From Sipunculus nudus (Eukaryota > Annelida > Sipuncula > Golfingiida > Sipunculidae), in NCBI GenBank assembly GCA_026874595.1, contig CM049318.1, forward strand, positions 47,348,456 through 47,412,455: DNA of 64,000 nucleotides, read 5' to 3'. Shown here in pieces: positions 35,647-48,012 of the stretch. The notes under the pieces are model-generated. The model ran no database searches. It was not told where the DNA came from and saw only the letters and a list, made by a program, of their open reading frames with translations. The translations under genes and the position numbers were made by a program. The number at the start of each line of letters is the position of its first letter. Position 1 is the stretch's first letter.

Positions 35647-35774
35647 GAGTATTTGTCTTGTTCTGGTCTTTACAGCAAAATAACAAATATAACTATAAAC
35701 TCAAATATTATATATATATTTTTTTTACCGAGTTATATTTGTTATTTTGCTGTAAAGACCAGAACAAGACAAAT
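35601..35774. repeat. Perfect 44-bp inverted repeat with duplicated spacer
   Basis: The arm 35651-35694 is exactly the reverse complement of 35731-35774, with a 36-base spacer. The spacer (AACTATAAACTCAAATAT... to ...TTTTACCGAG) resembles the stretch just left of the first arm (AACTATAAACTAAAATAT... to ...TTTACCGAG). The order is therefore A, arm, A', inverted arm. It can form a long hairpin in single strands. Confidence 0.93.
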
Positions 35775-36037
35775 ATACGTCATATGATCGAGTGGATAAG
35801 AAATGTATATACGCGTGTCAGGGCTCCGATGACAAGCCGGCGCGTGTGAGCGATACATTCAGAGTATTAATGATATAAGCATTGTATGCTGAGAAAATGT
35901 TATATGGACAATCTACCGGAGTACGGACAGAAGCCCCGACCAACTCTAGGACAACACTTCAGTTCATGAAAATGAGGATCGTCTAGCCCACCTTGAATAT
36001 CAATATTTTCTTTATATCCTTTTCCAATACATAATAC

Positions 36038-36040
<3 letters not shown>

Positions 36041-36101
<61 letters not shown>
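36041..36101. repeat. (TA)n microsatellite
   Basis: About 30 uninterrupted AT dinucleotides. Frames through it read IYIYIY and are artefacts. Confidence 0.97.
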
Positions 36102-36105
<4 letters not shown>

Positions 36106-36181
36106 CAGAACCTAATATCAACAGATCACGTATGCGTGATGAACATAAATTTTGTCAAGAAGATAAAAAAAAATCAGATTC

Positions 36182-36957
36182 TGTAACACGAGGCAGCGTG
36201 AAATGTCTAGGGGAATGAATAAAGTGGTTCTTTGTTAACAAATAACTATAATTTATTCTCAAAACAACCGTAACATTACAATAAACTAAATCAATACAAT
36301 TACACAGTACAACAGCAAATCAATACAATCACACAGTAAAATAAACAAAGTGCACAGTACCTGGATACCACTGTCACAGCGATAAGTCCTTTAAAATGTA
36401 TAAGCCGGATGAAAAGTTCACACAAATTCCCTCGGAGAATAACAGTCCAATGTAAAGCTCTTGTAACAATCCAGAAAGTAAACTTGAGACAGGCAACACT
36501 AAATTGTAAAGTGTTAGTAATAGTAGAATCCCTGAAATTACTGGATATTCGGATAGGTCCCACAAACTGACATACACGCTTCTGTGTCCGCTGGAATATA
36601 TTCTCACCCCTCTCTCTCGGCTCTAAAACAAAGCCTCTTTATATAACTTTTCACCTCAAGCCGAGAATTTTCCAACCTCGAACCATTTAAAGAATCTAAC
36701 ACGGTATACACGTTCGAAGAACATACTAGACAAACGAATGCCGTGTCTCAACATATTAGGGTTCACAAGTAAGCTCGCCCCGGCTCGGCCAGGCGAGAAA
36801 GCCCCAAGCTAGCATGACAACGAGAGTTCAACCAGTAAGGATTAAACTGAGAGTGCAACACCCGGCCAGGCGAGGCAGCCACACGCGAGTTGCGCCCGTG
36901 TCACACAACAAAAAAGACATCTGTAAGACTTGTGCACACAATAAAAAAGGCACCCGT

Positions 36958-36961
<4 letters not shown>
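36182..36961 (-). mobile_element. Solo LTR (complete), same family as 848-1545
   Basis: 780 bp on the minus strand, starting TGTTACGGG and ending GTGTTACA, so the ends are TGTTAC/GTTACA inverted repeats as expected for an LTR. It contains a TATA-like TATATAAAG (about 36639-36647) followed by GAGCCGAGAGAGAGG, and an AATAAA polyadenylation signal (36252-36257 on the minus strand). No coding region adjoins either side, so it is a solo LTR left by recombination. One end lies in a (TA)n tract, so the target duplication cannot be read. Confidence 0.85.
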
Positions 36962-37020
<59 letters not shown>

Positions 37021-37024
37021 TATT
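36962..37024. repeat. (TA)n microsatellite abutting the LTR
   Basis: Uninterrupted TA except one TGTA, starting at the LTR end. Confidence 0.97.
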
Positions 37025-38159
37025 GCTCAATTTTCAACACTTTTTGATTTGAACAATTAAGGTATTTCTATAGACTAACATTCATGATGATTCAATAAGC
37101 CATTGAAGCAAGCAATATTCTAAATTTTCCTATAATGAAATGTACAATTGAAAGAGTATTGAGGTAATACATAAATAAAATAGAAAATGGAAAACGAAAA
37201 TATGATCTCGAAATCGGTATGCCCCCCTCCCTGAAACGAGGCCAATGATTACTGTCTTTTCCTCGCTGTTGTTGAAATCAATTTCTCGAGGTGTTTTTTT
37301 TTTTACCGGCGAAAGGTTACTCGGAATGTAATGAATGGTTAAAGCTTTTGGGAAAATCAAATAAACGTAGGACCATGTGATTGATTCATGCATTCATATT
37401 CCTGGAATTAAAAAAAAAACGGTGTAATTTCATTACATAAAAACAGCCTCTGATTTTCCCGGCCAAATACAAAGGAACGTTTTGGAAGGGGGAGTGCACA
37501 GGGCTTAAACAATATCTCCATTTTAATATTCAGCAGTCTAATCAGTAAATGAGGTTAAGTAAAAAGGGTTTTGAAAATGTTTAAGCCCACGTTGCATGTA
37601 TTTTTATCAATGTATCAAATGACAGATTGAGTTTATCCTTTGAAATGATTACCTATTTACCCAAAGAGAATAATGCAACCTACCGAGGTTTTGGCTCTAG
37701 TTTATTTAAATAGAAAAAATATGCATATATGGACATGGACCAGCTGTTGTCTATTTAGTGACTAGGGAATCTGATTACTTAAAACACTTCACTGGAGAGA
37801 ATTACCTACAGCCATGAGATGTAAATCCCATAGACAGCTGGTCTGTGATGAGTAAAATCAGCAAATTATATGGCAAATGAATGTTAATTCAAGCACCAAG
37901 TTGTTGACCTTGCTGTTGTTAGGGATATAACAGTGATCCCCCCCCCCCTCCCAATGATTATGAGAACTTTAATGTTTTTCATCACCCAAAAAAGATTATG
38001 TATATATACTTATTGTACTATGTAATGGCCACTCATTTGAAATCCAAATAAACCTTTATCGCAATACAGGCAGTTTACCTGATCTTTTGAGGAATAATTG
38101 CCCAGTAAAACTAGTGAAATCTGTCTGGCTGCCTAACCCGCTTAAAAACTTAACACATT
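37025..38159. other. Non-coding DNA, nothing recognised
   Basis: No gene or repeat recognised, apart from a C-run near 37940. Confidence 0.45.
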
Positions 38160-38562
38160 TGAAAATTTTGAACCCGAAAAACTTTAATGTTTCTTCAAAA
38201 ACCCAAATTATCAATAGTTTTATTTATTATATTTAATTCGACTAAATTATTCAGATATGCCCATTTATGCAAATTATCTCATTATATATATAATCAATTT
38301 GTGGTGGCAGTAATCGATTTTACTAGATAAATTACCCCAGAATCAACCAAGTGAAGTTTTCTGTCGAGGATTATCAAATTGTTCTTTGATTACTACTGTC
38401 TATAACGATTCTTTTCTAGTTATATACAGCCCGGGTTTTAATATGGCCGCTATGAATCCAAGGTGGCGGTAGAGAAAATACAAACATTGCTTTTTAGTTA
38501 CTTTATGATCGATATTGTTGAAAAAAGTATGCTGGCAAAAATCTATATGAAATTCCACAGTA
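38160..38562 (-). repeat. Third copy of the 14.8/18.4-kb dispersed repeat (partial)
   Basis: Same orientation as the 18.4-19.0 kb copy. Shared blocks include CCCGGGTTTTAATATGGC, CGCTATGAATCCAAG, the TTTTTAGTTAC block and GAAAAAAGTATG. It lacks the inner third of the repeat. Confidence 0.7.
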
Positions 38563-41366
38563 TATATTACTGGCCCATTGCCAAAAACAAATTGTACATA
38601 TCAGAATGGTAAAGATTTCTTATCATAAAAACAAGTCATGTTTATCCATCGAATCCGTTCATAGCATTTTGAATAAAGTGAGTAACGGTGAAACCAAATA
38701 AATCATACCTCCATTTGGAAGAATGATAATCACGGTTTAATTTCAAATGACACAATTACTACTCTAACCTGCTTTTTTATCGGCAATAACATTATTTTCC
38801 TGTTGATTCTGTCAGATGACAGAATTTGTGAGGAAAGAAGCCTCAGAACAATTAAGCATATTGTATTTTCAAAGTGACATGTTTTCATCAAGATCAATAT
38901 TTGAGCAAAAATATAGTGCAAATTCGTAAAGCTCTTACTGAGAAAAGTGTGTGAATTAAATAAAAAAGAGCACTAACAAGGAACAAAATACAAATGTGTC
39001 TGACATGGTTCTGAAATATTTAAATTTATTTAAAAAATTGGAGAAAGACAGTATTATATGTTTGGATGATACATACACTTTCATTTTAGGATAAGTTTCA
39101 CCATGGCTACCGAAAAGTCCAAAAAAAGCCAATTTCTTGTGGGCTCGTAATACACCAAAACGCATATATAAAATCACCGATAATATAAATGGGGCCACTT
39201 TATTCTTTTTTTTCATATTGTACACATATATACAAATTTTTAGAAGTGTCTGTCATTGCAAAAAAAGTGTTCAGGACAGAAAACATGACGACGGACGGAC
39301 GCCAATCCACGGCTACAGCTCACAGTTGAGATAAAAATATCTTAACATTTAAGAATAAATGAATATATGAAATTTTGTTTCTCTCACTCCGTTAATCTAA
39401 CTGCTCATATAGAGAATGGTTTTGGACATCTAAACATGAAAGTTCACCAGGAAGACTCAGAGAGCTTTTGTAAACTTTAATGAAATTCAAGAAAATCCCC
39501 TAGCAGTTGACGTCACGTTCAGAATTTTCCCTCCCGCATCCTTTGGCCGCTTCCGACAAAAAATCGGTCCCAGAATGATATGTGTCGAAAACAGAACGTG
39601 GAATTGGAAAGCTGTGTAGGCATCATATAGTCCGGCAGTCAGACCCCCGATTTCGAGTAAAGCGTGCATTGGAGTCCGCATAAAACATTTTTGCAGTCTT
39701 CTTGACCTTTTTATCCTACTCTTTAATATATACATTCCCTGCATATTCCCCATGAGGCTGGAGCAAGCCGCAATGTCGGTGAGCAGGGTTTTCCGATAAT
39801 ATTCCCTTTTATTTTTAGACTCTGGTGAAAGTCCGGCATTAATTTTCAACAATAACTTCCAGTGCATAAAGTTCAGTAGTCAGACACGCTAACCACTCGA
39901 CCATCCGGACTGGCTTCCAATGGGAATATAATTATAATCGACGCCATTTGAACACGCCGGAATAGCTTATTATTGAAACAGCAACAACATTTTAATGTAA
40001 GTGCGAATGTTTATGTTAGCATGTTGTTCCATGCTTTGTTTCACATAATAAATGAATCCTTGCTGTTTTAAGCTAGATGTGCTAGATGCGGTTTGGACAA
40101 AATAAACGATGTATTTGCATTGCCTTCAGCGTTTAAAACCATTTTGTGTGGGAGATGGGTAATAACAGTATTTCGACTGAAGACCATTAATTATTTAGCA
40201 TATACTGCACATACTTGCCAAAGAGTCAGATTTAATGTTGTTTCGTCAGCTTTAATAGAAGTGCGGCTAGAGAAGATCTTGATTTTTTGGGGGAGAAAGT
40301 TACAATCCTTTTTCTATCTGTAGATGTCTTGCCATTGTTAACAGATGTTTTGAAATCTGAGTTTGCCAAAATTATTCAAAGTGTGCAATTCTGTCATGGC
40401 ATTGCCCATGGAACCAATTCACCACGCATGAATGACCAATGACAAGGCACTCGAACCAAGTAGGATTTCCAGAATTCAAATGTAAGCACGTTTCAATAGT
40501 TTTTTTTTTTTTTTTACAAATTTGCCTTGAACATCTCTTAGTGTTTAATTCCAATGCCAAATCTAAGGTTTGCTAAACTTACAGTTTTTCTACTTACAAA
40601 TAAATGTAGTTTGCAAGATAGAAGTAAAATGTTATTTCGAATCAACCCAATCTGGGTAACCGCTGATAAACGCCAGATCAGATTGTTTCCCTGCCATAAT
40701 ATGAGCCAACGAACCAAGACAAGATGGCAAAGCAGCAGGTATGAAAGCAGGTTTATACGCTAGTAAACAATTCGCCTTAAAATGCCACAAGAACTGTTTC
40801 ATCATATACAAGAGAGACCAAAGAATATTGAAATGATGACGAAGATACATCGAAGAAGCACTTATACTATAGTGAACAGCCTCACTGATTTTTATTCTGT
40901 AGAGAAGTTTGAATTGTTTAAAGTCGTGACAAGTAGCCCCCGTTGTTAGACCCGACAGTCATGGCATAGCTCCTTATCAGCCTATCTCAAATTTTAACTA
41001 AATAATAAAGAGATGGACTAAATAGTGCGAAAAACGCAGGGGAAATGTCAGATAAGTAATAGTTATAAGGAAATGAACCAGAAAAGGAACAAATTTGACC
41101 GAAATCTATACTAATAGCAATTCAAGCGCCTGTGACCTGAGTATGTTCCACATTGCTTTCTCTTCTCAAGCAAATTTCATAACACCGCTGCTGGTGACTT
41201 AAACAGAAACATATTTACGAATTTCGTCTCAAGTCAACTGACATCATCACAAATAGACTCTCTTGTTTAGCCGGTAAAACCTGAGAGAGATCTATGAGTA
41301 TGGGGTGGCTGTTCCTACAACGAGTACCTACGTTTTCCTGCAGTTATGGCCTCGTAAATGCACATA
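38563..41366. other. Non-coding DNA with possible repeat fragments
   Basis: A minus-strand frame at 39487-39867 (126 codons) has no recognised domain. Its segment around 39600-39690 shares about 30 bases (TTTTATGCGGAC, CCAATGCA) and a second block (GGTCTGAC) with 41680-41830 in opposite orientation. I read these as fragments of one dispersed repeat rather than a gene. Confidence 0.4.
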
Positions 41367-41600
41367 AAGGACAAGAACTAAGACAGATATGGACTAAATA
41401 AGAAGTTCCAATAATGGCGACAGCTTATTCGCATGTTAAAAATTCATTAAATGGTAGTTTGAAACGATTCCCCACACTGATCTACCATGAAAACATTGGT
41501 GTAGACACCTTTATCTCTTAAATTGGACACGAACTAAGAGAGATATGAGTAAAATAAGCAGTTCCAATAATGCCGACACCAAATTTGCATATTAAAGGGT
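41367..41600. repeat. Diverged local duplication, about 155-bp spacing
   Basis: Two blocks near 41368-41425 and 41524-41580 share GGACAAGAACTAAGA-, AGATATG-, GTTCCAATAATG- and CCGACA-type words. Confidence 0.65.
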
Positions 41601-41679
41601 TTTATTCAAAATACTCAAAGGTGTCAGGGCGACACCCTCTTCAGTATTAATTAGTAGGATCCAAAGGTCATGAATCTGC

Positions 41680-41915
41680 AAATCAATTTTATGCGGACGC
41701 CAATGCATGGTTCCTCTATCAGACGACCGGACAATCATGGGATTTACATAACTCAATGTTTACGTAAAGACGCGCCATGGAAATGGGTGTTGACACGGAG
41801 GGTAGAACTGGGAGGTCTGACCGTAATCTTACTGAATTCTTACGGTATTTTCATCAGCCAGCCTTCCATTCTTTTCGAGGTCCAACGTTAATATTTGTTG
41901 AAGAAAAATTCCAAA
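41680..41915 (+). repeat. Fragment of a dispersed repeat (inverted partner near 39600)
   Basis: Starts with TTTTATGCGGACGCCAATGC and continues through GAGGTCTGACCGTAAT. The minus strand around 39690-39590 has the same two blocks closer together, suggesting a roughly 100-base difference between copies. Confidence 0.4.
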
Positions 41916-42622
41916 TAATTTTTCATGGGAATGTTATGCTATCTTTGTTAGTAGTATTATACGCAGAATTAATTTAAAATTTATTTGAAATATAATCACC
42001 TCAAAAGTACAGCAAGCCAAAAGATCAGATAAAGCGGATGGAGACCTGTATCACCGCTCAACACTGATACACTTAACCAGTGCAGACATTGTTTTGGGTG
42101 ACACCCTGTGTATACTATACATAAACGGGCAGACTTTGTTCAGCTTGCCTGGATTGAGGATTCCGCCGGGGCTTATAAATCCGGATTCGGGATGAGAGTG
42201 GCTTCCTTTTACGATAACGAACGACTTAAATCAAATATCAGGAATTTTCAGTGATTTCCCACATGTCTTATAAAGTGGGCACGATATCGTTCTTCTGATC
42301 GTGTCTACCCTGTAGCCTCAGGGCTCTTCACAACGTTACAGGGAACCACACGAGCGTGACACACGCCTTTTTTTTTCAAGTAAATGAATCATTATTTGTT
42401 AAGACGCAAACATTACAACGGTAATCTTGATAATCAGCAGTGGTATCAATATATGCCTGTGCTTCTTTGTCTCAGAATTCCCCCCCCCCCTTTCATTAAA
42501 AGTCACAGCTGGACCATTCGTTTTATTATGATGGCCATCGCATATCTTTACTTAATTTATATTTAAATACAAAATCTCCAGCGGATGAATTTTAATTACA
42601 CTCATTTAACCAGGGCATAACA

Positions 42623-43290
42623 TTGCACATTAAACAAGGACAGAATTTAATAATATCGAACATTAAACAAGGACAGATTGTAATAATATCGAACATTAAA
42701 CAAGGACAGATTGTAATAATATCGCACATTAACCAGGGCAGATTTAAAAAAATATCGCACATTAAACCAGGGCAGATTAATTTAAAATTTAATCACACAT
42801 TAAACCAAGGCGAACCAATTGTAATAACATCGCTCATTAAACCAGGACAGATTTTAAAAATATCGCACATTAAACCAAGGCAGAATTTAAAAATATACCA
42901 CATTAAACCAGGGCAGATTTTAAACACATCGCACAATAATTTAGGGCAGGTGAATTTTAATTACATCACCCATTAAACCAAGGTAAACCAATTTTAATAA
43001 CATGGCACATTAAACCATTTCAGGACAGATTTAAATAATATCGCACATTAAACCAGGGCAGATGCATTTAAGAACATGGCACATTTAACCAATTAGATGA
43101 AATTTAGAAACATGGGACATTTAACCAGGGCAGAACAATTTTAGTATGATGCCGTACTTTACCATGAAGATGAATTTTAACAAGACAACACATTAAACCA
43201 GATCACATTTAACAAAGCAGATGAATTTTAATTACACCACATATAAAACAAGGGCAGATCATTTTAATAACATTGTACATAAAAAAGGAA
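42623..43290. repeat. Degenerate minisatellite, about 33-bp unit, about 18 copies
   Basis: Units of CACATTAAACCAGGGCAG and ATTTTAATAATATCG. The left copies are similar (11-residue HIKQGQIVIIS repeats in one frame) and decay rightward with length changes. The open frame at 42623-42976 is a by-product of the 33-bp period. Confidence 0.88.
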
Positions 43291-43582
43291 CATGATTTTC
43301 AAACTGTGATGGATCAAGAGAATGTACAGGCCCTTCTTTAGTTTCTGAGGATGGAAAGATTGAAGAATGAACAGGAAGCATGATAGAACGTTAAGACCTG
43401 ATATAGTATACTTATTTATAAAATCCAGCACGCTTTTCCGTGTTAGAAAACTCGAAGCAATAATTAAACCTGGTTTGTTTTCCAGAGTAGCTCCCTTTCA
43501 TTTTATTGACACAATATCTTTGATCTAACAAAACGAACACACACCTGTCAAAGTGTTGTATAAGTATACAGTATGAACCCTT

Positions 43583-43688
43583 TTAGTGACATCTTTTCAG
43601 TGACATCTTTTCAGTGACGTCTTTTCAGTGACATCTTTTCAGTGACGTCTTTTCAGTGACATCTTTTCAGTGACGTCTCATCAGTGAA
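43583..43688. repeat. Short tandem repeat, 14-bp unit in an alternating 28-bp pattern
   Basis: About seven copies of CAGTGACRTCTTTT. After the first two copies, TGACATC and TGACGTC alternate strictly, giving a 28-bp higher-order unit. TGACGTC is a near-complete CRE/ATF core, though function is speculation. Confidence 0.93.
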
Positions 43689-44401
43689 CGGTCGATTTCT
43701 AACGCCAGCTCTTTAGCTCAGTCCGCTTGAAAGTATAAAATGGCTTCTTGCCCAGTTGGAGGCCCTTGTTCATATCCCTATATTTTTTATTGAATCCCTA
43801 CACTAATTACATCATTTGGAGGTGTAAAGGACTGGCTTTCTATATCATGCTGGGCCCATGTTTAACCACCGGGTTACCAATACGTGCCGGTAGCAGGGGT
43901 TAATACCCAATTATACACCTCATGTTCTTGGTCTTTTATCGTAATTCAATTTCACTTGGGCGGACACAAGCTGATTTAGTTGGTCTCGTGGTGACGCTGT
44001 ATCTCCTTCGCCTTGAAAGTAGTAACCATAGGTTTGGATATTGCTTTTTCAGTTTGACGCTCGTAAACCCGTCAACTGCTCAAATTATAATGGGTGTTTA
44101 TAGCGGTGCAGGTCACTTGTTCCCACCGTACCATTGTAAATACAAACATAAAACGCTGGTCATTTACGCAAATGTCAAACTAGAAACTTCAGGTCAATAA
44201 AACACATTATTTGGTGATAATTTACACGCCTTTAGATAGCTCCTATGTTAGATGAAATCTAATTAACTAGTGACTCAGTAGTGTTATCTAGATATCATTT
44301 AGTCAGAATCAAGTTGGTAACTTTTTATACATACATACATGAATACATACATAGAAATGCACATATATAATATATATACACACTTAGAAAATACATGTAT
44401 T
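43689..44401. other. Non-coding DNA with (CATA)n near 44330
   Basis: No gene. A short imperfect CATACATA tract lies at 44329-44352. Confidence 0.45.
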
Positions 44402-44530
44402 TGTTATAGCCCAGTGAAATTTGAAGTACCACGTGAGGTTTAAGCGGCGTGTGCCACATAAAGCACCGCGAGGCGGAGCCGAGCGTGCCATAATTGACAC
44501 TCGCCAAGTGAAACTTTACGATTTATAACA
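44402..44530. mobile_element. Possible small element with TGTTATA/TATAACA ends
   Basis: A 129-bp GC-richer island in AT-rich DNA with inverted 7-bp ends. It includes CACGTGAGGTTTAAGCGGC and GCGAGGCGGAGCCGAGCG. It could be a MITE-like or SINE fragment; only one copy is in the window, so this is weak. Confidence 0.35.
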
Positions 44531-46833
44531 TATCCTTGGGATATATATATGTTTTGTCCCACATGCCCCATCCCAGGGTCGGGAGCAATTTTTATCAGAT
44601 GGTGTATTCATTTATTGTAACCTTACCGCTCATAATCGAGCCCCCACTTGGTAGATCAGGCGCCCGATCTCAGTACTTGGGTTACTTATTTTCAATATCT
44701 CCAAAAATAACCAAGATCATGGGTTATTTTGAGAGATATTTATTTTCACCCTTTATGCAAACACAAGTAGTGTCTAACATGTATATAATGCATGTACTGC
44801 ATATGGTTAATATAAATGTTTAAAGAAGGGAGATTTGCCCTGAGATACGAACAACCTATCGACTACTTCCGCGCCTAGCTACAAACTTCTGATCCGCCCT
44901 GGAAGCCGGTCATCTGTGTCATCTTTTAATATTTTTAAAAACCCTTATTTCAGGTTACCAACCATTGAAAAATATCGAAGTATGGGTAAACCGGCGCTAA
45001 GGGAAAAACTATATTAAAGAAAAATGCAGGACATATAATGCCCAATGCTGGATGCAAGAATATGGGTGATAGAGTCATGGGTGAGATATTTTGGTGGTCG
45101 GGCTTGCCTCTGGCAAAGGTTTGGGTTTGTTTAATGACACCAGGATACAGGAATGTTTATGTGGGTGAGTCAATGATGTGAGTCAAATTCACATCATAAA
45201 ATAAATGTACACCCGATGCTAAACGTACAGGAATCAATTGTTATATAACGATATTTCACATTAAAATGTATTTTTCACAAAGGCACGCTTGGAACAGGCC
45301 ACAGGTTGTAGGTAACACCTGATGACCTGGGAAGTCCAACCTCGGAACAGATGATTAGTTAATTTACCAATTGAGCCATACATCAAAACTTTCATATGTT
45401 ATGGTTATTGATGGTTGTACTGAAATGATTATTGGTGCGGGTAGTAGCACATGAGAAGCGATACCCTTGGATCAGTAGTTCTGCCTAGTCAACGTAGGAA
45501 TTTACATGTTTGTAGATACTGGTTGAAAAAAATGTTGACATCCAAAGAGAAGCTTTCGTTCCATTAGCTTTTGAAAAGATGCAAAGGCATGACAAGATTT
45601 TTTATCCTTTTGAAATGAGCGTAATGTAATTTAAAACTAATTGTTCTTTTTTATATCTTATTTTATAAAGGTTATAGGCTAAACTTTAAGAGGTAATAAA
45701 GATGATAAAATATACAACAAAACGCCTTGAGATATTTGTGTGTTTTTTAAGATGATGTAATTGTTAAATGTACACTTACTAAGTGCTTACAGATGTGACA
45801 TATATCGCGTTTTTTGTAAAAATGAAAATGCTTCTTTAATTTTAATTCTTTAGATAACAACAGAAATTTATTTATATATAGCAGATCTAATAAAGGATGT
45901 TCTGGATTCCAAATATGTATATATCATTTTGATATACATATTCTAAAGCTAAGCTAAACCAAGGTAGTGCGCTAGTACAATTGTAAGACCCTAAGAATTC
46001 CGTTAATTTCCGATTTCCCTGAATACGTATTTTATTTAGGTGATAGAGGAGATGGCTGTAACTGGACATATGACCTTGCTTTTGCATGAGAGTTTTATGC
46101 TGGTTTTCGGGACATGCTGAGGGAAGTGAGGATAAACGTTCTTCTTGTACCCTCGTGCCTCCTCTAGATAGCAACATCCTGGATAGCCACTGGGGAAAAT
46201 TTAAATTGTTCTAATAAGCAAAACACTACAGAAGACGTCAAAACCGGAAGAGATTAATAACTGAGGGTCCCGCAATGTTGAGTCGAGTTTATGATCCCCG
46301 TGGACAGAAAATCAATAACTTCATCTGCCGTCACCAAACGTCACCGCGCTCCTTTCAAGACGTAATAGAGGTATACGTGAATATCCACATAGAAGTGGTA
46401 TAAAATATTATGATGTAATGATAACAGTTCTTGGACGAAGAAAGCATCTCTACTAACTCATCGAATAGTGTAATATGTATAACAGATTAGAGAATACTTT
46501 TTCACTTTCCAATTTATACGCTCCGCACAGTCAATGTGACGGACAAATCATAAGCGCGAGGGATCTTGCATAATTAGAACATTTACGAGAGCTATGTTTC
46601 TTTTGAAAGCAATATGCACAACTCACAGCTGTTCGTGAATTTAATTTGTCTTTGACGAGATTATCACGAGTACCCTCCAATAATAAAAACGTTTGTTTCC
46701 TTTTTCACGTAAACAGTTAAGGCCCTTTCAGCTGGACAACAGGTAAGTCGATTAAGTATGACTAACCATTAACATTTGTTTGATCAGAACTGTCTGACTT
46801 TGAAAAGAAGCCAAGGTAGGGGCATATCTAAAC
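44531..46833. other. Non-coding DNA, nothing recognised
   Basis: Short frames with no recognisable domain; no arrays. Confidence 0.45.
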
Positions 46834-48012
46834 TAGATGTGTCGGAACGACACGAATGCCCCCGCCTTGGGCAAATTAGAAACATTTGTAAAATTTGGAA
46901 AATTTTTTAAGTTCAGGAGGTGTCATATGGTCAAAAGTACGTCAACAAGGGCAAAATGCAAACTCGATCTGTAACGGGTCATTATCAAGCAACACACCAA
47001 AAATCATGCCAGTATATGCAGGCATTGTGAAAAAAAGTCCATACATGTTCATTTTCCATAAAAATTTCTGTCTTTCATGAAATTTTCTATGTTTAGGATC
47101 CGTAAAACAATCAAAAGTAGGTCAACCAGGATGAAACGCAAACTCGATCTGTAACTGTCATTATCTGCCCACACAAAAAAAAATCAGGGTGGTATCTGCA
47201 GGCATTGAGGAAAAAAAGTCAGTACATATGCATTTGTTATGAAAATTTATATTTTTCATGAAACTTTCTATGTACAGGAGCAGTCAAATGGTCAAAAGTA
47301 GGTCAACTGAGACAAAACAGGAACTCGATCTGTAACTGGTCATTATCTGCCTACACACCAAAAATCAGGCCCATATCTGCAGGCACTGCGAAAAAAAGTC
47401 CATACATGTGCACTTTTTTATGAAATTTTCTATGTGAGAGCACCGCCAAACGGTCAAAAATAGGTCAACCAGGACAAAACGCGAACTCGATCTGTAACTG
47501 GTCTATATCTGCTCACACACCAAAAATCAGGCCAATATCTGCAGGCATTGCGAAAAAAAGTCCGTACATGTGTATCTGTCATGAATATTTCTATTTTTCA
47601 TGAAATTTTCTAAGTTTAGGAGCCGTAAAACGGTCAAAAGTAGGTCAACCAGGAGGAAACGCGAACTCGATCTGTAACTGGTCTATATCTGCCCACACAC
47701 CAAAAATCAGGCCAATATCTGCAGGCATTGCGAAAAAAAGTCCGTACATGTGTATCTGTCATGAATATTTCTATTTTTCATGAAATTTTCTAAGTTTAGG
47801 AGCCGTAAAACGGTCAAAAGTAGGTCAACCGGGACGAAACGCGAACTCGATCTGTAACTGGTCTATATCTGCCCACACACCAAAAATCAGGCCAATATCT
47901 GCAGGCATTGCGAAAAAAAGTCCGTACAACTGTTTCATTTCGGAATGACGGAATGACGGAATGACGGACATGGGTAAAACTATATGCCCCGGCCACTTTG
48001 TGGCGGGGGCAT
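46834..48012 (+). mobile_element. Hairpin-bounded element with about 180-bp repeats, copy 2
   Basis: Same start (TGTCGGAACGACA, GAATGCCCCCGCC) and same end hairpin (47984-48012) as 12099-13142. Six tandem units are marked by GGTCAAAAGTAGGTCAAC near 46929, 47109, 47289, 47452, 47633 and 47813. Two neighbouring units (about 47580-47940) are almost identical, so the array expanded or was homogenised locally after insertion. The end region also has a small GGAATGAC triplication. Non-coding. Confidence 0.78.

Noticed and set aside
36814-37047. IYIYIY-containing frames around (TA)n tracts
   Set aside because: Translations of TA microsatellites and of the LTR edge.
39487-39867. 126-codon minus-strand frame
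   Set aside because: Part of it resembles 41680-41830 in inverted orientation, so a dispersed repeat is more likely than a gene.
42623-42976. 117-codon frame with HIKQGQ repeats
   Set aside because: By-product of the degenerate 33-bp array.
43700-43880. tRNA-like sequence (TAGCTCAGTCCG)
   Set aside because: An A-box-like word is present but no B box at the correct distance.
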